64,000 nucleotides of DNA from positions 4,897,982 through 4,961,981 of the forward strand of contig OY757904.1 of assembly GCA_963585895.1 (NCBI GenBank), in the 5' to 3' direction. Both the position numbers and the translations under genes were made by a program. Each line of letters opens with the position of its first letter. The stretch's first letter is position 1. Below are positions 60,988-64,000 of the stretch, piece by piece. The notes under the pieces were generated by a model that did not search any database, was not told the DNA's origin, and saw only the letters and a program-made list of their open reading frames with translations. Source of the DNA: Sepioteuthis lessoniana. Lineage: Eukaryota > Mollusca > Cephalopoda > Myopsida > Loliginidae.

Positions 60988-61590
60988 ATGGTTATCATCA
61001 TCATCATCATCATGTCGTGCTGGTAGCACGGATATCCCTGACCCTCTCTCGCCATTTTTCCCAATCGTTCATCGCCTCAGGCAGGTCTTCTGGACAACAT
61101 CCCGTATCCTCACATAGTTGCTGAATGTATGTTCGTACTGGTCGTCCTGCTTTTGCACGGCCATGTGTTGGGGTCCATAAGAGTACATCACTTATGAGTT
61201 CGTTCCTGCTTCTCCAGCAGTTCCAAACTATGCAGTAGTGTTTCGGCTTGGTTGGGTGTATTTGCCAGTATCGCTATACCATCGGCGTAGTCGGCGTCGG
61301 TAATTGTTTTTGCGGGGTACCTTCTGCTTCTTTTCTTTGTCAGCTCGAAGCCGTTCTCTCTGATTTTGTCAATCAATGTTCTAAGTACGTAGTCTAGACA
61401 AATGATAAAGAGGTATGGTGCTAGCGTGTCCCCTTGTAGTACTCCTGCTACAATGTCGAAGTATCCTGTGTCTCCATCTGGTGATCGTACTTTTACTTTG
61501 GTTTTTATGGTTATCATAAAAACGGGACATAAATTTGGATTTTTTGCAATTTCCAAATTGAATAGAAACTAAACATAAAATGAAACTCAT
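60988..61590 (-). pseudogene. RTE/jockey-type LINE: reverse transcriptase joined to C-terminus
   Basis: Reverse strand: KVKVRSPDGDTGYFDIVAG, VLQGDTLAPYLFIICLDYVL (motif B), KKRSRRYPAKTITDADYADG (motif C; the second Asp of Tyr-Ala-Asp-Asp is Gly, so catalysis is lost) and ILANTPNQAETLLHSLE. It is then joined, in another frame, to the C-terminal block CWRSRNELISDVLLWTPTHG, GRPVRTYIQQLCEDTG and KWRERVRDIRATS, and a (GAT)n tail (60991-61013). The region between motif C and the C-terminus is deleted. A 122-codon frame (61188-61556) survives. Confidence 0.85.
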
Positions 61591-61944
61591 ATATTATAAT
61601 AGGTGAAATATCTTCAATAAACCGATCGCCACGCGTAAATTAAACGAACAATGAATAATTCTATCCTCATTGATAGGTTAATTCAAGTTGTGTTTGATCG
61701 TGTCCTGGCATTTCATCACAAGATAACGTTATTTCTATTTTATCAGAAGTCTATCAAATATATTTTTTCAATTGCTTCCAAAAGTTCGAATATTTCATTG
61801 TATTAAGTATTTTATCATATTGTTGTCTTTTATTTGCTGTTATTTTATTATTCATTGCTTTGTACCAGAACTGTTTTACAAGATTATATTCTAAAGGATA
61901 TTTTACGCGAGACACCTATATTTAAAAGGTTCCAATTATCATAT
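61591..61944. other. AT-rich non-coding stretch
   Basis: Nothing recognised. Confidence 0.45.
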
Positions 61945-62054
<110 letters not shown>

Positions 62055-62263
62055 AATAATGAAGTAGATTTATCTATTATTTGGAGGTAGTATAGAATAT
62101 GAAATTGGAAAAAATGGATTAAAATTTAATCAGTTGGTCCTGAGGAACTGAGATGCCAACATGAGATAAATGGTGAATTAATCTTTTTCCACCAATATTC
62201 AAAGGTCAACTCTTCGAGTGTAGTCGGGTTATTTATAAGTAAAAGTCATGGCAGCTAATCAGT

Positions 62264-62305
62264 TATAAAAGAAGTGTGCACGCAAAAGTGTTTTGGTATT
62301 CATTC
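62264..62305 (+). promoter_or_regulatory. TATA box and initiator-like pair (weak)
   Basis: TATAAAAG at 62264-62271 and TTCATTC at 62299-62305, about 30 bp apart, the usual spacing of a pol II TATA promoter. No credible gene follows (a 70-codon frame at 62276 has no motif). It may be the remnant of an LTR promoter or chance. Confidence 0.2.
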
Positions 62306-62478
62306 TTCTCAGCAAGAGATGTCTTAGTGTTTATTTCTCACAAGCAAACAGTATGCGGTCCGCAACGAAACAAAGAGGATGGGCAACCGAAAGAACAGAG
62401 TGCAAAATGGAAATCTAAGCGACTATTACCCTCGTCCGAAGAATTTTGCAGAAGGCTACCTAACAAGCACACAAACAT

Positions 62479-62500
62479 AGATAGATAGATAGATAGATTT
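62479..62500. repeat. (GATA)n microsatellite
   Basis: Five to six ATAG units followed by an A-run. Confidence 0.93.
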
Positions 62501-63117
62501 ATGTAAAAAAAAAAAAAAGAAGAAACAATCTGAACATAGGATTAACGTAAAATTCAATATTATTTCACATTTTCTCGACAGATTCGAGGTCTTCTTCTGG
62601 TCCATTATTTCATGGATGGTTTTCATGTAGTTGAAAATTAAATACATTATTTAGAATATGTTTGGGTATTCTCCTGTACTACATTGTTACACCTTGATTT
62701 TGGATATTGTACTAAACTACATCCAGTACTGAAGCCCTGGTTTAGTTTCTCTTGAGAGTGCAAAGTATAAGCTTCATTCTTATTAATCCCAGTTCCTCTT
62801 CGATGAAGAATGGTTACAAATAAATCTGTCTGAGATCATTTCTAAAATGGTTTCCAACTACATAATTAATTGACTCTTATAACATTGATATTGCAATTGA
62901 GTATATAATTGCAGGAACATTATTTATATTTAAAAGGAATTCACGAAACCATATAAATGTACAATCTATAGGTACTTGAAAGGTATGTTTAAAATTATAT
63001 AATTGAGTTTACTGTTTTTTATAATGAACTATTTCTTGAAGCTAATATTGTCTCGAAAATTGACTATTATTATTAAATATAAATAGCAACAAGAAACCAT
63101 ACAATTTCATCAATAAT
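62501..63117. other. AT-rich non-coding stretch
   Basis: Nothing recognised. Confidence 0.5.
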
Positions 63118-63176
63118 GACTGTTGTAGATAATCCAATAAAAGGTGACATACACTAAATCCAACCAACCAACCAAT
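63118..63176 (+). repeat. Very diverged X-type 3' end (tentative)
   Basis: ATAATCCAATAAAAGGT, GACATACACTAAAT and CCAACCAACCAACC follow the order of the X hairpin and tail, but pairing is largely lost. Confidence 0.35.
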
Positions 63177-63710
63177 AATATAGAACAGAATACACATAAA
63201 TCAAGGTAAAAGTTAAATTTCGACAAGTGATATTTTGGAATATACCGGCAAGCGGCATTTCAGAGAATATTGTCAAGCGTTTATTGCCGGCAGAAATATG
63301 TTAACATAGAACATTGTACTGTTTGACTATTGAATATCCTACGGGAAATGAGACAAAAAACTTTAGATGCAAAAGCAAACGAAAACAATAGGCGTGAAAA
63401 AAATTATGTTTGTATATTGAGTTACTATTTATGAACCAACAAGATGAAAGTGTGATTTATCTAAAACTGTAAATTATTTTTGCTGATTTTGCCATAATCA
63501 GATGATCTACGTCTACATGGTCACATAAAAAATACCTTTATCTTTACAGAGAATGGATTTATTCTTTCGAAAGTTTTACATTTTGTTGTTCCCCGTGGAA
63601 ATATTCAAGGATGATATATATTTATTTGAACTTGTTTGAGAAAGTAACGGATTTTATTTTATATTTAAATGTAAGATTGTGTCCAAATTTACAAAACAAC
63701 CAAATATACA

Positions 63711-64000
63711 TATTTACCAACCCCTCCACTCTGGCAGGATATGACACAAGGTCAATTTTTAAGCAGAGTTTAACAGGTTTGAATTCAGAGTTTTCCTTCT
63801 CCTAGACTAGTTGCCTCACCGATGCTGAAGAACCTAGTCTGTCCTACTATTTACCCATAGCTGGAGGGAGAATAATTGGATTCATACCTTTCCCAAGTGT
63901 ATTATTGCTATGTGAAATGCAATCAGTTTTGCCCAAGTTTTGAACTCATGTATCCGTGTCCATTTCCTACGACGATAACCATTACACCACAGGCGCCAAA
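63711..64000 (-). mobile_element. tRNA-derived SINE S1 at the right edge
   Basis: Reverse-oriented, with tail TATTTACCAACCCC on the left and the head (B box as the complement of TTTTGAACTC, A box as the complement of CCATTACACCA) ending near 63998. Apparently full-length. The flanking duplication cannot be checked because the window stops. Confidence 0.9.

Overview
The window reads as animal nuclear DNA from an AT-rich, repeat-laden genome. I find no conserved cellular protein-coding gene, rRNA gene or functional tRNA gene. Dinucleotide microsatellites are abundant, tRNA-derived SINEs with target-site duplications recur, and there are fossils of several LINE lineages, a Penelope-like element, Tc1 and mariner transposons. 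This mix fits a mollusc, most likely a coleoid cephalopod such as an octopus, but the taxonomic call is inference from repeat content only. Almost every open frame is a chance frame, an antisense shadow of a repeat, or a translated microsatellite.

Layout. 1-914 (minus) is the only long undamaged coding sequence: a CCHC zinc-knuckle protein of LINE ORF1 type that runs off the left edge. 1-20 kb otherwise holds microsatellites, short tandem minisatellites (6.8, 8.8 and 16.2 kb), an intact tRNA-SINE with a perfect 17-bp duplication (14.5 kb) and a 620-bp non-autonomous DNA transposon (16.9-17.5 kb). At 21.1-22.8 kb is a nest: a minus-strand LINE with an (AAT)n tail was invaded by a retroposon that I call X, whose edge was then invaded by a tRNA-SINE. 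At 25 kb two SINE copies lie in inverted orientation. 26.9-27.8 kb carries another fragment of the same LINE family. 28.1-30.4 kb is a decayed Penelope-like element on the minus strand, with reverse transcriptase and GIY-YIG remains and, downstream in the same orientation, a hammerhead-ribozyme-like core. 34.7-35.8 kb is a Tc1-like transposase fossil split by a short SINE. 36.3-37.8 kb is a cluster of LINE 3' ends in both orientations. 43.9-44.6 kb is an L1/Tx1-like reverse transcriptase fossil, followed by a T-rich minisatellite interrupted by a GC-richer block with LTR-like ends (about 45.0-45.6 kb). 46.8, 52.0-53.1 and 61.0-61.6 kb carry three pieces of a second LINE family, each lacking different internal parts. 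59.1-59.8 kb is an internally deleted mariner with three telomere-type hexamers at the junction, and next to it is the second long copy of X (59.9-60.5 kb). The window ends in another tRNA-SINE.

How the parts relate. The LINEs and the Penelope-like element would have supplied reverse transcriptase; the SINEs and X are non-autonomous passengers. The most distinctive signal is X. Its two long copies have imperfect ~16-bp flanking duplications, and its last ~45 bases form a conserved stem-loop followed by a CCAA-type tail. That 3' piece occurs alone at several other places, as expected of 5'-truncated reverse-transcription products. The Penelope plus hammerhead pairing is the second most interesting observation.
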